From assembly GCF_002933295.1 (NCBI RefSeq), contig NZ_PSSW01000001.1, forward strand, positions 620,001 through 684,000: a stretch of 64,000 nt of DNA, in the 5' to 3' direction. How positions within the stretch are numbered: the stretch's first letter is position 1; each line of letters begins with the position of its first letter. Source of the stretch: Marinobacter flavimaris (GTDB taxonomy: Bacteria; Pseudomonadota; Gammaproteobacteria; Pseudomonadales; Oleiphilaceae). The notes under the pieces were generated by a model that worked only from the letters and a program-made list of their open reading frames with translations, did no database searches and was not told where the DNA came from. The position numbers were made by a program, and so were the translations under genes. This document shows positions 46,179 through 57,289 of the stretch, in pieces.

Positions 46179-47189
46179 GTGGATATTTCCCGTGTTGATC
46201 TGAACCTGCTCGTGTACCTGGATGTGTTGCTGCGCGAGCGGAATGTGACCAAGGCAGCGAACCACCTGGGTATTACCCAGCCTGCCATGAGCAATGGTTT
46301 GAAGCGGTTGCGGGATCTGTTCAGTGATCCGCTCCTGGTGCGAACCAGTGAGGGTATGACGGCCACGGAGCGCGCGCGTGAATTACAACCGCTGGTGCGT
46401 GGAATCCTGTCGGATATTGAGCAGGCCGTGCAAGATAAGACACCGTTTTCGGCTCTTGAAAGCCAGCGCGTGTTCCGGATTATGGCCAGTGATTATGCCG
46501 AATCCTGCCTGATGCCCCGGGTTCTGAGGCGGATCCGTCAGGAAGCGCCGCACGTCACCCTGGATGTGCTCACGCCCAGTGACGTCAGCTTCCTGGATGT
46601 CGAGCAGGGGCGGTTGGATATGGCGATCAACCGGTTCGACAAGATCCCCCAGTCTTTCCATCAGAAGACCCTCTGGACCGAGTATTTTGCCTGCCTGATG
46701 AACGCCCGTAACCCGGTATTGAAGGAGCCCTTCACCCTGGACACCTATCTGGACGCCAGCCATATCTGGGTCAGCAAGACCGGGTTTGGTGTTGGTGTTG
46801 GTGTAAACCCAAAGGATGTCCAGCGACTGGGCTGGGTTGATGAGGCGCTGTCGAGAATGGGGCGCAAGCGACAGATTTCCGTTTTCACCCGTCACTATCA
46901 GGTTGCGATGCTGCTGGCCGAGCAGCATGACCTGATTGCCACGCTGCCATCCCGGGCAGCCTGGCTGCAGAAAGACAACCCGAATCTTGTGGTCAAGGTG
47001 CCTCCGTTCGAGATTCCACCGTTCGAGCTGAAAATGGCCTGGAGCCCTCTGTTGCAGCACAACGCGGATCATCAATGGCTGCGCAAACTGATTGCTGAGG
47101 TGGCTACTGAGGTGGATACCGAGTTTGCTCCGTTCGGGGCCAGGTTCGAAGCGCCGGACGCGCCCCAGGCCCATCACTCAGAGCGGTAG
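46179..47189 (+). CDS. LysR-family transcriptional regulator
   Basis: A 336-residue regulator with an N-terminal winged helix-turn-helix: 'DLNLLVYLDVLLRERNVTKAANHLGITQPAMSNGLKRLRDLFSDP'-type residues 4-45, and a substrate-binding domain. The N-terminal pattern is close to NodD/LeuO/PcaQ-like LysR proteins, with 'PFSALESQRVFRIMASDYAE'. GTG 46179 has GGAG upstream; ATG 46155 is less likely. The gene overlaps the convergent GNAT gene by 12 nt. Targets unknown. Confidence 0.88.
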   Translation: MDISRVDLNLLVYLDVLLRERNVTKAANHLGITQPAMSNGLKRLRDLFSDPLLVRTSEGMTATERARELQPLVRGILSDIEQAVQDKTPFSALESQRVFRIMASDYAESCLMPRVLRRIRQEAPHVTLDVLTPSDVSFLDVEQGRLDMAINRFDKIPQSFHQKTLWTEYFACLMNARNPVLKEPFTLDTYLDASHIWVSKTGFGVGVGVNPKDVQRLGWVDEALSRMGRKRQISVFTRHYQVAMLLAEQHDLIATLPSRAAWLQKDNPNLVVKVPPFEIPPFELKMAWSPLLQHNADHQWLRKLIAEVATEVDTEFAPFGARFEAPDAPQAHHSER

Positions 47190-48143
47190 CTCCCGAAGCT
47201 CCAGGGAAGGGCGGGCTGCATCCCACATGCGCTGGAAGTTTTCCGACAAGAGCTTTACGCGGCCGCCGTCCGAGAACTTGGCGAAACCCTCTGGCTTGTA
47301 GAAATCATGTCGGTACACCACGCCTTCACGGTCCGCAATAATGAAGGGCTGGTCCTCAACCGGGTAGTCCTCGTTGACCAGTCGAAGTTCCATGCGGCTC
47401 GGCAGCCGGCGCATCAGTTCGACCAGTGTGTGTCGACGTTTCACCAGCGGCTTATCGTCATGGATCAGCAACCTGACTTCGCTGAGCCGATGCCGACGAG
47501 CCAGGGCGGAGATCAGCTCCCGGAAACGATGCCGGTCATACAGATCGTGTTCTAGCAGGCGGTCATACAGCCAGATGCGCTGGCCGGCCTGGCCAACCAC
47601 CGAATCCATTAGCCCCAGTAGCCTGGCCTCGGTATCAAACAGCCAGGAGTCTGTGTCGCTGCCCAGAATCATCGGCCGGTCCCGGGAGCCAAGGCCCTCG
47701 GCCGCGAGTCCCGGTGCCAGGCTACGCATGTCAAAGTGGGGAATGCCGGCGTCGTCGTAAACGCCCGAACAGACGTGGAAGCCTGACCGTTGATAAAAAG
47801 GAATGGCGTGCTCCTGGGCAGACAACCTGAGCTCGGCAAAACGGTCAGCCGATTCTGCGATCAGGTGCCGGAGCAATGCTTCCCCGATACCCTGTCCGCG
47901 GTATTGGGGCAGGATCGCCATACGACCGATGTGGCCGGTCTCTTCAAGGGTTGAAAACAGTCGTGCCACGCCTGCCGGGGTATTGTCTGGCAGCACTGCC
48001 AGATAGTGATCGGCAATTTCGTCGGTTTCATCCCACTCCAGCTCCGGCGGGACTTTCTGTTCCTCAATAAACACCTGCTGGCGGATATCCCGGATGGATG
48101 CCGGGGCCAGTTGCCAGCTGTATTTGCGAAACCGGATGCTCAT
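47178..48143 (-). CDS. GNAT acetyltransferase (ElaA-like) fused to DUF7931-type C-terminal domain
   Basis: A 321-residue, two-part protein. Residues 1-150 form a GNAT domain with acetyl-CoA loop 'ILPQYRGQGIGEALLRHLI' and 'LSAQEHAIPFYQRSGFHV'. Residues 165-321 form a second domain ('RIWLYDRLLEHDLYDRHRFRELISALARRH') that resembles a DUF7931/phospholipase-D-like fold. The fused form is common in Pseudomonas relatives. Start ATG 48143; an upstream codon at 48374 would overlap roxA. Function unknown. Confidence 0.78.
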   Translation of the reverse strand: MSIRFRKYSWQLAPASIRDIRQQVFIEEQKVPPELEWDETDEIADHYLAVLPDNTPAGVARLFSTLEETGHIGRMAILPQYRGQGIGEALLRHLIAESADRFAELRLSAQEHAIPFYQRSGFHVCSGVYDDAGIPHFDMRSLAPGLAAEGLGSRDRPMILGSDTDSWLFDTEARLLGLMDSVVGQAGQRIWLYDRLLEHDLYDRHRFRELISALARRHRLSEVRLLIHDDKPLVKRRHTLVELMRRLPSRMELRLVNEDYPVEDQPFIIADREGVVYRHDFYKPEGFAKFSDGGRVKLLSENFQRMWDAARPSLELRELPL

Positions 48144-48148
48144 AAAGC

Positions 48149-49300
48149 TTATTCGAAGTAAATCGAGCCTTGATTGTAGAGGGTGGTCAGAAGCCCAAGC
48201 AATGCTTCGTCTTCGGAGAGCCGGGCGAGGGTCGGCATATCGACGCGGGCCCCCGAGCAGAGAAGCGGAGCAAACGGTTGGGCATCGCCCTTGAGCAGGA
48301 ACTGCTCGCCGTCCACAAACAGGGCGGTTTCGCTGGCAAACTCGTAGTACGCGAAACGTGAGCCTTCGTTCCACCGCAGCTGCTCGCCCGCGTGTATTGC
48401 TTCGGCGACGTCTCCGGTGGACGCAGGCTCCTCCGCGGGCACGACAATATCCATGCTCTTGGGCGCCGTTGAGAACTGGCCAAACCAGAGGGCCAGTTGC
48501 CGGCGGTCCTCAAGTTTTTCCCGGATAACGGTCTCGAGGCGGTCAACCACATCCGGCTGAATCGTGCCCGGATTGTCCTGTATTTTCAGATCCGGATCGT
48601 TCAGGTGATCTGAGGCGTCAGACTGGCTGCAGAGGAAATCGGTAAATCCGGTCAGAATGTCATCCACGGTGGGTGCACGGAAGCCAACCGACAGCGTGAT
48701 ACAGTCATCCTCGGCCACTCCATGGTGGCCAATACCCGGCGGCAGATACAGCATGTCACCGGGTGCCAGAGTAACGGTTTCTTCGCCATCCCAGCTGCTC
48801 AGAACGCGCAGCGGAGTGCCCTCCACGCGGGGAGAGGTATGATCGCAATGGCCTCCAAACGTCCACCGGCGGTGGCCCTGGGCCTGGAGGAGGAATACAT
48901 CATACTGGTCGTAATGGGGGCCAACGCTGCCGCCTTTCGGGGCAAAACTGGCCATAATGTCATCCAGGCGCCAATTGGGGATGAAGCGGAAGTGTTCCAG
49001 CAAATCTGCAATATCGGGCACCCAGTGGTCCAGCCCCTGCACCAGGAGCGTCCAGTCTTGTTCGGGCAGGCTGCTGAACCGGTCCGGCGAAAAGGGGCCG
49101 TTGTGGAGCTGCCAGGGCTTGCCATCGTCATTTTCGATCACAATCCGGGACTCGACGCCCTCCTCACAGGCCAGGCCGGCCAGTTCATCAGCGCTGACCG
49201 GGCACTGGAAGTCGGGAAACGCCTGACGGATAACCAGCGGCTTTTTCTGCCAATAGTCCCGCAGAAATTCAGAGGGTGTGAGTCCGCCAAGCATGTCCAT
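48149..49300 (-). CDS. roxA: Ribosomal protein L16 arginine hydroxylase (RoxA/YcfD)
   Basis: A 383-residue 2-oxoglutarate/Fe(II) oxygenase that hydroxylates an arginine of L16 in E. coli. The cupin has the iron ligands His129-x-Asp131 (PHYDQYDVFLLQ) and the third His near 192 (LPPGIGHHGVAED). A winged-helix C-terminal region follows. The tail continues to 'LLTTLYNQGSIYFE'. It lies 17 bp downstream of purB and 5 bp before the GNAT gene. Confidence 0.92.
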   Translation of the reverse strand: MDMLGGLTPSEFLRDYWQKKPLVIRQAFPDFQCPVSADELAGLACEEGVESRIVIENDDGKPWQLHNGPFSPDRFSSLPEQDWTLLVQGLDHWVPDIADLLEHFRFIPNWRLDDIMASFAPKGGSVGPHYDQYDVFLLQAQGHRRWTFGGHCDHTSPRVEGTPLRVLSSWDGEETVTLAPGDMLYLPPGIGHHGVAEDDCITLSVGFRAPTVDDILTGFTDFLCSQSDASDHLNDPDLKIQDNPGTIQPDVVDRLETVIREKLEDRRQLALWFGQFSTAPKSMDIVVPAEEPASTGDVAEAIHAGEQLRWNEGSRFAYYEFASETALFVDGEQFLLKGDAQPFAPLLCSGARVDMPTLARLSEDEALLGLLTTLYNQGSIYFE

Positions 49301-49317
49301 GGGTGTTACTCCCGGTT

Positions 49318-50700
<1,383 letters not shown>

Positions 50701-50772
50701 TCATCAAAGAATCGGATCAAAAGAAAATAGGGGTGCATATCATACACCACCGCCGGCTCTGAATCAGCGCCG

Positions 50773-51417
50773 TCAGTGGTAGAGGGAGCGATTGGCTTCT
50801 TCGGCAAGCTCTTTGGCAAGCCCGATCACTTTCTTGCGGGCAAAGATCAGTTGCCAGCGTCGGCCGCCGGTCTGGCGCCAGAGCACGGCGGAACGGATAC
50901 CCGCCAGCAGCAGTGCCCGCACTTTCGCGGCATTCTCCTCGCGTTGGAGCACAGAGGGGTTACCGCTCACCTGGATACGCTGGCGAAAGGTGCTGATGGT
51001 ATCGGCGTAGACGGAAGCCAGATTGCTGATCAGGTTCGGGTGTGTGTACCCGAAGTGGCTGGCGGTGTGCCTGGCCTGATCAATGCGACTGCCAATTACG
51101 TCCAGCATGTCAGAGCGGCGATTCAGTTTGGATTCGAGCTGGATCAGGTTGAGGGCGTAGCGCAGAACTTCGATGTCCTGCTGCCGTGACTGCTGGCTGA
51201 GCACCGAGGACAGGGTGACTAGGCCTTCGCGGATATCGCGAAGCTCGCCTCCGTAGACGTCCAGTGTGTTCTCGGGGTTGGTGGCAAACAGGGAACGGAT
51301 AGATGTTTCCAGGCTGGCCTCGTTGCACTGGCCATTGTGGGCAATCTGCTGGACCAGGTTGGCGGCCTGGAATACCCCGGCCAACGCCAGGGTCTGATCC
51401 TTGAGTGAGCGGCTCAT
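50773..51417 (-). CDS. hflD: HflD, high-frequency lysogenisation protein homologue
   Basis: A 214-residue helical peripheral-membrane protein. '[27 protein letters not shown]' and the C-terminal '[21 protein letters not shown]' match HflD (YcfC). In E. coli it binds lambda CII. Its start overlaps the mnmA stop by 4 nt, so translation is coupled. Its role outside lambda biology is little known. Confidence 0.92.
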   Translation of the reverse strand: MSRSLKDQTLALAGVFQAANLVQQIAHNGQCNEASLETSIRSLFATNPENTLDVYGGELRDIREGLVTLSSVLSQQSRQQDIEVLRYALNLIQLESKLNRRSDMLDVIGSRIDQARHTASHFGYTHPNLISNLASVYADTISTFRQRIQVSGNPSVLQREENAAKVRALLLAGIRSAVLWRQTGGRRWQLIFARKKVIGLAKELAEEANRSLYH

Positions 51418-52601
51418 GCGGTCTGTTCCTCGGAACGTGTGCCGGTCAGACGGTCTGGAAGTGGTTCGTCGTCACGCCAGGTCTGCTCAATAACGCCGCC
51501 ACCAAGGCATACCTCGCCGTCATAGAAAACCACGGATTGCCCTGGTGTGACAGCCCGCTGGGCGTCGTCAAAATCGACGCGGACACCGCCGTCGATCAAC
51601 AGAATCTGGCAATCCTGATCCGGCTGGCGATAACGGGTCTTGGCCTTGCAGCGGAAACGTCCAGCAGGTGCCTCTCCGGCAACCCAGTCGATCGGACCGG
51701 ATACGAGGCCACGGGAAAAGAGCAGGGGATGGTGTTTGCCCTGAACCGCAACAAGCACATTGCGGCTGAGGTCTTTCTCCGCCACATACCAGGGCTCGTC
51801 CCCGAATTCACTGAGACCGCCAATGCCCAGGCCCTGTCTCTGGCCGATGGTGTGATACATAAGGCCCTGGTGCCGGCCAATTTTCTGGCCGTCCGGTGTT
51901 TCAATGTCGCCGGGCTGGGCCGGAAGGTATTGCTTCAGGAAGTCTTTGAACTTGCGTTCGCCGATAAAGCAGATACCGGTGGAGTCTTTTTTATCATGGG
52001 TAACGAAACCCTGTTGCTCGGCAATACGGCGGACTTCCGGTTTTTCCAGCTCGCCGACCGGGAAAAGGGTCCGCGCAATGCGGTCGCCGGAGACGGCATG
52101 CAGGAAATAGCTCTGGTCCTTGTTCGGATCCAGTCCCTTCAGGAGTTGGGCCTTGCCCGTTGAACCAGCAATCGGCCGTTGCCGGGCGTAGTGGCCCGTT
52201 GCAATATAGTCGGCACCAAGGGTGATGGCATAGTCCAGAAAAGCCCGGAATTTCACTTCTTTGTTACAAAGAATATCCGGATTGGGTGTTCGTCCGGCCT
52301 GATATTCAGAGAGGAAGTGCTCAAAAACCCGGTCCCAGTACTCGGCCGCAAAACTGGCGGTGTGCAGTTTGATGCCGATGGCATCGGCAACGGCCTGGGC
52401 GTCGGCCAGATCTGTCATGGCTGTGCAGTACTCGGTGCCGTCATCCTCGTCCCAATTTTTCATGAACAGGCCTTCAACCTGATAGCCCTGGTCTTTCAGA
52501 AGCCAGGCGGCCACTGAAGAATCCACGCCGCCGGACATGCCGACGATCACACGCGTGTTGGCGTTACTGTTTGGAGAGGAGGCTTCGGGTGCGTTGGTCA
52601 T
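51414..52601 (-). CDS. mnmA: tRNA-specific 2-thiouridylase MnmA
   Basis: MnmA thiolates U34 of tRNA-Lys, -Glu and -Gln. The 395-residue protein has PP-loop GMSGGVDSS (21-29), catalytic Cys112 ([10 protein letters not shown]) and Cys211 ([10 protein letters not shown]), and the C-terminal beta-barrel domain. It accepts sulfur through the Tus relay, for which tusA lies at 34 kb; tusBCDE were not seen. The Asn/Ser-rich first 18 residues are an unusual extension. Confidence 0.95.
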   Translation of the reverse strand: MTNAPEASSPNSNANTRVIVGMSGGVDSSVAAWLLKDQGYQVEGLFMKNWDEDDGTEYCTAMTDLADAQAVADAIGIKLHTASFAAEYWDRVFEHFLSEYQAGRTPNPDILCNKEVKFRAFLDYAITLGADYIATGHYARQRPIAGSTGKAQLLKGLDPNKDQSYFLHAVSGDRIARTLFPVGELEKPEVRRIAEQQGFVTHDKKDSTGICFIGERKFKDFLKQYLPAQPGDIETPDGQKIGRHQGLMYHTIGQRQGLGIGGLSEFGDEPWYVAEKDLSRNVLVAVQGKHHPLLFSRGLVSGPIDWVAGEAPAGRFRCKAKTRYRQPDQDCQILLIDGGVRVDFDDAQRAVTPGQSVVFYDGEVCLGGGVIEQTWRDDEPLPDRLTGTRSEEQTA

Positions 52602-52637
52602 GACAGCTTCGTTACCGACTAAAAAACCGCGAGTTTA

Positions 52638-53102
52638 TCATCTTTCCGAGGGTGGCGTCTGCGCGTCCACCACCACGTCCAGCGGGTATCGCCGGCCGTT
52701 TCGGTAATCTTCTATGCACTGGATGACCAGCGGACTGCGCAGTTTGTCCCCCAGCGCGCGGATTTCATCCAGGGTGAGCCAGTGGGCGGCGATGATGCCA
52801 TCGTCCAGCTGTTCAGTAACCCGGTCGCCAGCCCGCGCAGCGTAGCAGAAACGATAGTAGGTAACGCCGTTGGCCGGAGCCTTGTAGGTGTAAATGCCAA
52901 GGAAGTGTATGGGCTCTATGTTCCAGCCTGTCTCTTCAAGGGTTTCCCGTCGAACGGCATCCAGAATGGCTTCATCTTCTTCGATATGGCCAGCCGGCTG
53001 GTTGAAAACAACCTTGCCGCCGCTGATCTCTTCAACCATCAGGTAACGGCCGGCTTCATCCTCGACTATGACGGCCACGGTAGCATGGGGTGTCCAGGTC
53101 AT
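52638..53102 (-). CDS. nudJ: NUDIX phosphatase NudJ
   Basis: A 154-residue Nudix hydrolase. The Nudix box runs 'GHIEEDEAILDAVRRETLEE' then TGW, and the family start 'MTWTPHATVAVIVEDEAGRYL' matches NudJ, which hydrolyses HMP-PP/nucleoside diphosphates in E. coli. It overlaps rluE by 4 nt and lies 36 bp upstream of mnmA, in the same order as E. coli rluE-nudJ-mnmA. Confidence 0.9.
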   Translation of the reverse strand: MTWTPHATVAVIVEDEAGRYLMVEEISGGKVVFNQPAGHIEEDEAILDAVRRETLEETGWNIEPIHFLGIYTYKAPANGVTYYRFCYAARAGDRVTEQLDDGIIAAHWLTLDEIRALGDKLRSPLVIQCIEDYRNGRRYPLDVVVDAQTPPSER

Positions 53103-53731
53103 GATTTCCGGTTTCTCCTGGTTCGGGCGCCAGCGGCGTTGCCGCGGCGGGTTGGTTTTGGTGAAGCGGGTAAATTGACGGTGACCGTTCGATGGGCTCC
53201 GGATTCGAGGCCGTCAAGGGTCCAGTCACCAATCCGATACCGGATCAGGCGAAGTGTCGGAAACCCGACGGCAGCGGTCATTCGACGTACCTGCCGGTTC
53301 TTGCCCTCGGTTATCGTCAGTTCAATCCAGCTCGTCGGAATGTTATCCCGATGACGCACCGGAGGCACTCTCGGCCAGACCGTCGGGGCAGGCATTCTGT
53401 CGGCTTTTGCCGGCCGGGTCAGACCATCCTTGAGCTGCACACCGCTAGCCAGGTGTCTCAGTGCTTCTTCAGAAATGTTTCCTTCTACCTGCACCCAGTA
53501 GGTCTTTGGCATCTTCAGTGATGGTGACGCTATGCGGTGTTGCAGGGAGCCTTCAGCGGTCAGAAGGAGCAGGCCCTCGGAATCGTAGTCCAGACGTCCG
53601 GCCGGATATATGCCCGGGATGTGCACGTAATCTGCCAGGGTAGCGCGAGGTGGTTTACTTCCGGAAGCGCCATCGTCTGTGAATTGGCTCAGAACATGAA
53701 AGGGTTTATTGAAAAGCACGAGTTCGGCCAT
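53099..53731 (-). CDS. rluE: 23S rRNA pseudouridine synthase RluE
   Basis: A 210-residue RsuA-family synthase (pseudouridine at 23S 2457 in E. coli). The catalytic Asp is in 'YPAGRLDYDSEGLLLLT', and 'EGKNRQVRRMTAAVGFPTLRLIR' is the KNRQVRR motif of the family. The S4 domain is absent, as expected for RluE. The C-terminus is basic (RRGNAAGARTRRNRKS), possibly rRNA-binding. Start ATG 53731. Confidence 0.9.
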   Translation of the reverse strand: MAELVLFNKPFHVLSQFTDDGASGSKPPRATLADYVHIPGIYPAGRLDYDSEGLLLLTAEGSLQHRIASPSLKMPKTYWVQVEGNISEEALRHLASGVQLKDGLTRPAKADRMPAPTVWPRVPPVRHRDNIPTSWIELTITEGKNRQVRRMTAAVGFPTLRLIRYRIGDWTLDGLESGAHRTVTVNLPASPKPTRRGNAAGARTRRNRKS

Positions 53732-53856
53732 GCGCAGGTCTTTCCCGGATATCCGCTGTCTTTGAGCAGTGCAGCGTACTGCAAACAGGAAGGCTGGCAA
53801 AGTAGGGCGGGCGCCACCGCCCAGGGGGACCTGTCACCCGACGTTTTTTGAAGGAC

Positions 53857-53894
53857 AAAAAAAGAGACCCCCACCAGCAGACGACCGGTGGGTG
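53857..53894 (-). terminator. Intrinsic terminator for the cold-shock gene
   Basis: On the minus strand CCCACC/GGTGGG forms a GC-rich hairpin after the csp stop, followed by GGTCTC and then seven Ts (AAAAAAA at plus 53857-53863). The small gap between stem and T-run lowers confidence. Confidence 0.55.
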
Positions 53895-53917
53895 TGATTT
53901 TGCGTTACCAGAACAGG

Positions 53918-54229
53918 TCAGGCGTTGACTGCACGGGGCGGATAGCCGTCCCTGCCTGATTCCTGCTGGCCGGATTGTCCGGCAGAGTCGCTGCTGGCGT
54001 CAGTTTGCGCCTTGCTGGCAGGCAGCTCGTCGGGAACGATGTTGACTGCGTGAATGCCCTTGTCGCTGGGCTTTTTGTCGAAGGTTACGGCCTGGCCGGC
54101 TTTTAAGGTCTTGTAGCCGTCCATTTGCACCGAAGAGAAGTGCGCAAACAGGTCGTCACTGCAGCCATCCTCGATGATGAATCCGTACCCTTTGGCATTG
54201 TTGAACCACTTGACCTTGCCTCTTGGCAT
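53918..54229 (-). CDS. Cold-shock protein with a C-terminal extension
   Basis: A 103-residue protein: residues 1-68 are a cold-shock domain with RNP1 'KGYGFI' (13-18) and RNP2-like 'DLFAHFSSV', an RNA-binding fold. The remaining 35 residues are a low-complexity Ser/Gln/Asp/Gly-rich tail absent from classic CspA/CspD. Its place next to clpS-clpA corresponds to cspD in Pseudomonas. GGGGAG lies before ATG 54229. I do not commit to cspD. Confidence 0.85.
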   Translation of the reverse strand: MPRGKVKWFNNAKGYGFIIEDGCSDDLFAHFSSVQMDGYKTLKAGQAVTFDKKPSDKGIHAVNIVPDELPASKAQTDASSDSAGQSGQQESGRDGYPPRAVNA

Positions 54230-54532
54230 GATGAACTCCCCTGTTCTTTTGCTGTCTCTATTTTTGTTAATTCTCTGTGTGCCTATCGGCGCCGTCGCAC
54301 AGTCGGTCCGAATCCTGTTACACAAACCTTGCATGGATTTACATTATTTTACATTGCAACTTAACTTTCGGCCAATCATTGCGGTGAGTCAATAGTTTCT
54401 ATGCCTGGAATGTGTGGTTGAACGCAGTCTGGAAGCGGTATCATGTTCGTATTGATAAATATCTCATGCCCCGCTTGAAAACCCCGGGGCGGACATCCAC
54501 ATTTAACAAGGGCACCGATAAACCGGTAAGGA
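54230..54532. other. 303-bp divergent intergenic region between csp and clpS
   Basis: A gene-free region holding promoters for both genes. On the minus strand TTGGCC (54370-54375) and TAAAAT (54346-54351), 18 bp apart, make a candidate csp promoter with a leader of about 110 nt, which is long, as in cold-shock genes. TTGATAAATATCTC (54452-54465) is a weak Anr/FNR-like sequence without a well-placed -10. I saw no reading frame or RNA gene. Confidence 0.6.
54346..54375 (-). promoter_or_regulatory. Candidate csp promoter
   Basis: TTGGCC and TAAAAT with an 18-bp spacer on the minus strand. The transcription start would lie near 54339, giving an untranslated leader of about 110 nt before ATG 54229. 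Confidence 0.4.
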
Positions 54533-54895
54533 ATGATGCGGACTATCGAAAATTCTCTACTAGTATTCAATCAGGGGGAGGACGAACAACCGGGGCGACA
54601 GGATGACCTCAGCGTTGCTCCCGAGAAGCCCGCTCTCAAGCGCCCGGCGCGATACAGGGTGGTACTTCTGAACGATGATTACACGCCCATGGATTTTGTG
54701 GTCGATGTGTTGATGAAGTTCTTCGGAATGAATGAAGAAAAGGCGACGCAGGTGATGCTGCTCGTCCATACACAGGGAAAAGCTGTATGCGGGGTATATA
54801 CCCGGGACATCGCGGAAACAAAGGCGGCACAGGTGAACCAGTATTCTTCGGAATGCGAACATCCGCTCCTTTGCGAGATTGAACGTGCGGACTGA
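54533..54895 (+). CDS. clpS: ClpS, N-degron adaptor of ClpAP
   Basis: A 120-residue adaptor that hands proteins with N-terminal Leu, Phe, Tyr or Trp to ClpA. The N-degron pocket is in '[16 protein letters not shown]', and '[20 protein letters not shown]' is the rest of the core. The first 40 residues are the flexible N-terminal extension that enters ClpA. clpA begins 18 bp downstream, as in most proteobacteria. Confidence 0.95.
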   Translation: MMRTIENSLLVFNQGEDEQPGRQDDLSVAPEKPALKRPARYRVVLLNDDYTPMDFVVDVLMKFFGMNEEKATQVMLLVHTQGKAVCGVYTRDIAETKAAQVNQYSSECEHPLLCEIERAD

Positions 54896-54913
54896 TAGAC
54901 GTTGGGGTGGCCC

Positions 54914-57184
54914 ATGCTGAGCAAAGATCTAGAAATTACGCTGAATACGGCCTTCAAGAATGCCCGGGACAAGCGTCATGAGTTCATGACTGTGGAGCAT
55001 TTGTTGCTGGCCCTACTGGATAATGAATCGGCAGTGGGCGTCCTGAAAGCCTGTGGTGCAGACCTCAAGCGGCTTCAGGAAGAGCTTGTCGAATTCGTGG
55101 ACTCCACCACACCTTTGATTCCGAGCAGCGACAGTGAGCGCGAGACCCAGCCAACACTGGGGTTCCAGCGAGTCCTGCAAAGGGCTGTGTTCCATGTGCA
55201 GTCCTCGGGCAAGAAAGAGGTAACCGGCGCCAATGTGCTGGTGGCCATTTTTAGTGAACAGGAAAGCCAGGCGGTGTATGTGCTCAAGAAACAGAGCATT
55301 GCCCGCATTGATGTGGTCAACTTTGTTTCCCACGGTATTTCCAGGGTTCAGGGCGCCGAAGATCAGGAGAGTCACGATCAGGCGTCCCACGAGGAGGCTG
55401 GCGAGGAAGGCGGACAATCCAAGCCGCTTGAAAGCTACGCCACCAACCTGAACGAGCAGGCCCGTCAGGGCCGCATTGATCCGCTGATCGGCCGTGAACA
55501 CGAAGTCGAGCGGGTGGTGCAGATCCTTGTACGCCGCCGGAAGAACAATCCGCTTCTGGTCGGCGAGGCCGGGGTTGGCAAAACCGCCATCGCAGAGGGG
55601 CTCGCCAAGCGTATCGTCGACGGACAGGTCCCCGATATTATTTCCGATGCGGTGGTCTACTCGCTGGATCTGGGTGCCCTGCTGGCCGGAACCAAGTACC
55701 GCGGCGATTTCGAAAAGCGTCTGAAAGGTCTGCTTGCCGAACTCAAGAAAGAAAACCACGCGATCCTGTTCATCGACGAGATCCACACCATCATCGGAGC
55801 GGGCTCTGCCTCCGGCGGCGTGATGGATGCGTCGAATCTGTTGAAGCCCATGCTCAGTTCGGGTGAAATCCGGTGCATTGGCTCAACGACGTTCCAGGAG
55901 TTCCGGGGTATTTTCGAGAAAGACAGCGCCCTGGCGCGCCGTTTCCAGAAAATCGATGTGAACGAGCCCAGTGTTGAGGACACCTACCAGATCCTGAAGG
56001 GCCTCAAGCCGAATTTTGAAAAGCACCACGATCTCAAATACACCGACAAGGCGCTTCGGGTGGCTGCAGAGCTGTCCGACCGTTACATCACCGATCGGCA
56101 CTTGCCGGACAAGGCGATTGACGTCATTGACGAGGCGGGCGCGCGCCAGCGGCTGCAGCCGGAAGGCAAGCGAAAGAAGACCGTTGATGTCACCGAGATC
56201 GAGGATGTGGTTGCAAATATTGCCCGTATCCCACCGAAGAACGTGTCTACCAGCGACAAGGATCTGCTGCGGAATCTGGAGCGGGATCTGAAGATGACGG
56301 TCTTTGGTCAGGATCCGGCCATCGAATCGCTGTCCACTGCTATCAAGCTGGCTCGCGCCGGGCTCAAGGCCCCCGAGAAGCCTGAGGGTGCCTTCCTCTT
56401 CGCAGGGCCGACCGGTGTCGGTAAAACCGAGGTTACCAAGCAGTTGGCGAAGGTTCTGGGTATCGAACTGGTACGCTTTGATATGTCGGAGTATATGGAG
56501 CGGCACACCGTATCACGGCTGATCGGTGCGCCTCCCGGCTACGTTGGGTACGATCAGGGCGGCCTGTTGACCGAGTCGGTAAACAAGCATCCGCACTGTG
56601 TCCTGCTGCTGGACGAGATCGAGAAGGCCCATCCGGAAGTGTTCAACCTCCTGTTGCAGGTCATGGATCACGGCACGCTGACGGATAACAACGGCCGCAA
56701 GGCAGATTTCCGCCACGTGATTCTGGTAATGACCACCAACGCTGGTGCCGAGAGCATGGCTCGTCGCTCTATTGGCTTCAGCGAGCAGGATCACAGCACT
56801 GACGGCATGGAAATTATCAGCAAGACTTTCACGCCGGAATTCCGCAATCGTCTGGACGGTATCATCCAGTTCGGCGACCTGCAGATCGATACCATCACCC
56901 ACGTGGTGGACAAGTTCCTCACCGAGCTGCAGGCGCAGCTGGACGAGAAGCATGTGGTTCTGCATGTGGATGACGAGGCGAAGGCCTGGCTGGCCGAGAA
57001 GGGCTATGACGTCACCATGGGCGCTCGCCCGATGTCCCGCCTGATCCAGGACAAGATCAAGCGGCCGCTGGCCGAGCAGATCCTGTTCGGGCGCCTTTCA
57101 GAGAAAGGCGGGGATGTCTTCATCCACCTGCGGGATGACGAGCTGGTATTCGAGTACGAGGACGAGCCTGCAGAGGCGGTCTGA
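54914..57184 (+). CDS. clpA: ATP-dependent Clp protease ATP-binding subunit ClpA
   Basis: A 756-residue AAA+ unfoldase. N-domain (1-145), first AAA module with GEAGVGKT (217-224), second AAA with GPTGVGKTE (around 490), and a ClpP-docking loop with IGF in '[10 protein letters not shown]'. ATG 54914 is preferred over a TTG at 54902. clpP is not in this window. A strong terminator follows. Confidence 0.96.
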   Translation: MLSKDLEITLNTAFKNARDKRHEFMTVEHLLLALLDNESAVGVLKACGADLKRLQEELVEFVDSTTPLIPSSDSERETQPTLGFQRVLQRAVFHVQSSGKKEVTGANVLVAIFSEQESQAVYVLKKQSIARIDVVNFVSHGISRVQGAEDQESHDQASHEEAGEEGGQSKPLESYATNLNEQARQGRIDPLIGREHEVERVVQILVRRRKNNPLLVGEAGVGKTAIAEGLAKRIVDGQVPDIISDAVVYSLDLGALLAGTKYRGDFEKRLKGLLAELKKENHAILFIDEIHTIIGAGSASGGVMDASNLLKPMLSSGEIRCIGSTTFQEFRGIFEKDSALARRFQKIDVNEPSVEDTYQILKGLKPNFEKHHDLKYTDKALRVAAELSDRYITDRHLPDKAIDVIDEAGARQRLQPEGKRKKTVDVTEIEDVVANIARIPPKNVSTSDKDLLRNLERDLKMTVFGQDPAIESLSTAIKLARAGLKAPEKPEGAFLFAGPTGVGKTEVTKQLAKVLGIELVRFDMSEYMERHTVSRLIGAPPGYVGYDQGGLLTESVNKHPHCVLLLDEIEKAHPEVFNLLLQVMDHGTLTDNNGRKADFRHVILVMTTNAGAESMARRSIGFSEQDHSTDGMEIISKTFTPEFRNRLDGIIQFGDLQIDTITHVVDKFLTELQAQLDEKHVVLHVDDEAKAWLAEKGYDVTMGARPMSRLIQDKIKRPLAEQILFGRLSEKGGDVFIHLRDDELVFEYEDEPAEAV

Positions 57185-57203
57185 GGCAGACTCGATTAAA
57201 GAA

Positions 57204-57238
57204 AAACCGCTGTCCGGGTAACCGGCAGCGGTTTTTTT
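57204..57238 (+). terminator. Intrinsic terminator after clpA
   Basis: AAACCGCTG ... CAGCGGTTT (57204-57212 and 57226-57234) with an inner CCGG/CCGG pairing and seven Ts ending at 57238. It lies 20 bp after the clpA stop. Confidence 0.88.
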
Positions 57239-57249
57239 GTGCCCTGACG

Positions 57250-57274
57250 AAAAAAGCCCCCGAAGGGGCTTTCA
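57250..57274 (-). terminator. Intrinsic terminator after infA
   Basis: AGCCCC (57255-57260) pairs with GGGGCT (57265-57270) around a CGAA loop. The A-run before it on the plus strand gives Ts on the minus strand. It closes the infA unit. Confidence 0.8.
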
Positions 57275-57289
57275 GATGTCATGGGAGCA

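Noticed and set aside
47178..48374. 398-residue version of the GNAT protein starting at 48374
   Set aside because: The extra 77 residues overlap roxA and have no family similarity; ATG 48143 begins a typical sequence right after the roxA stop.
54452..54465. TTGATaaatATCTC upstream of clpS as an Anr/FNR box
   Set aside because: 8 of 10 match, but no -10 element at the required distance and no biological link to oxygen control.
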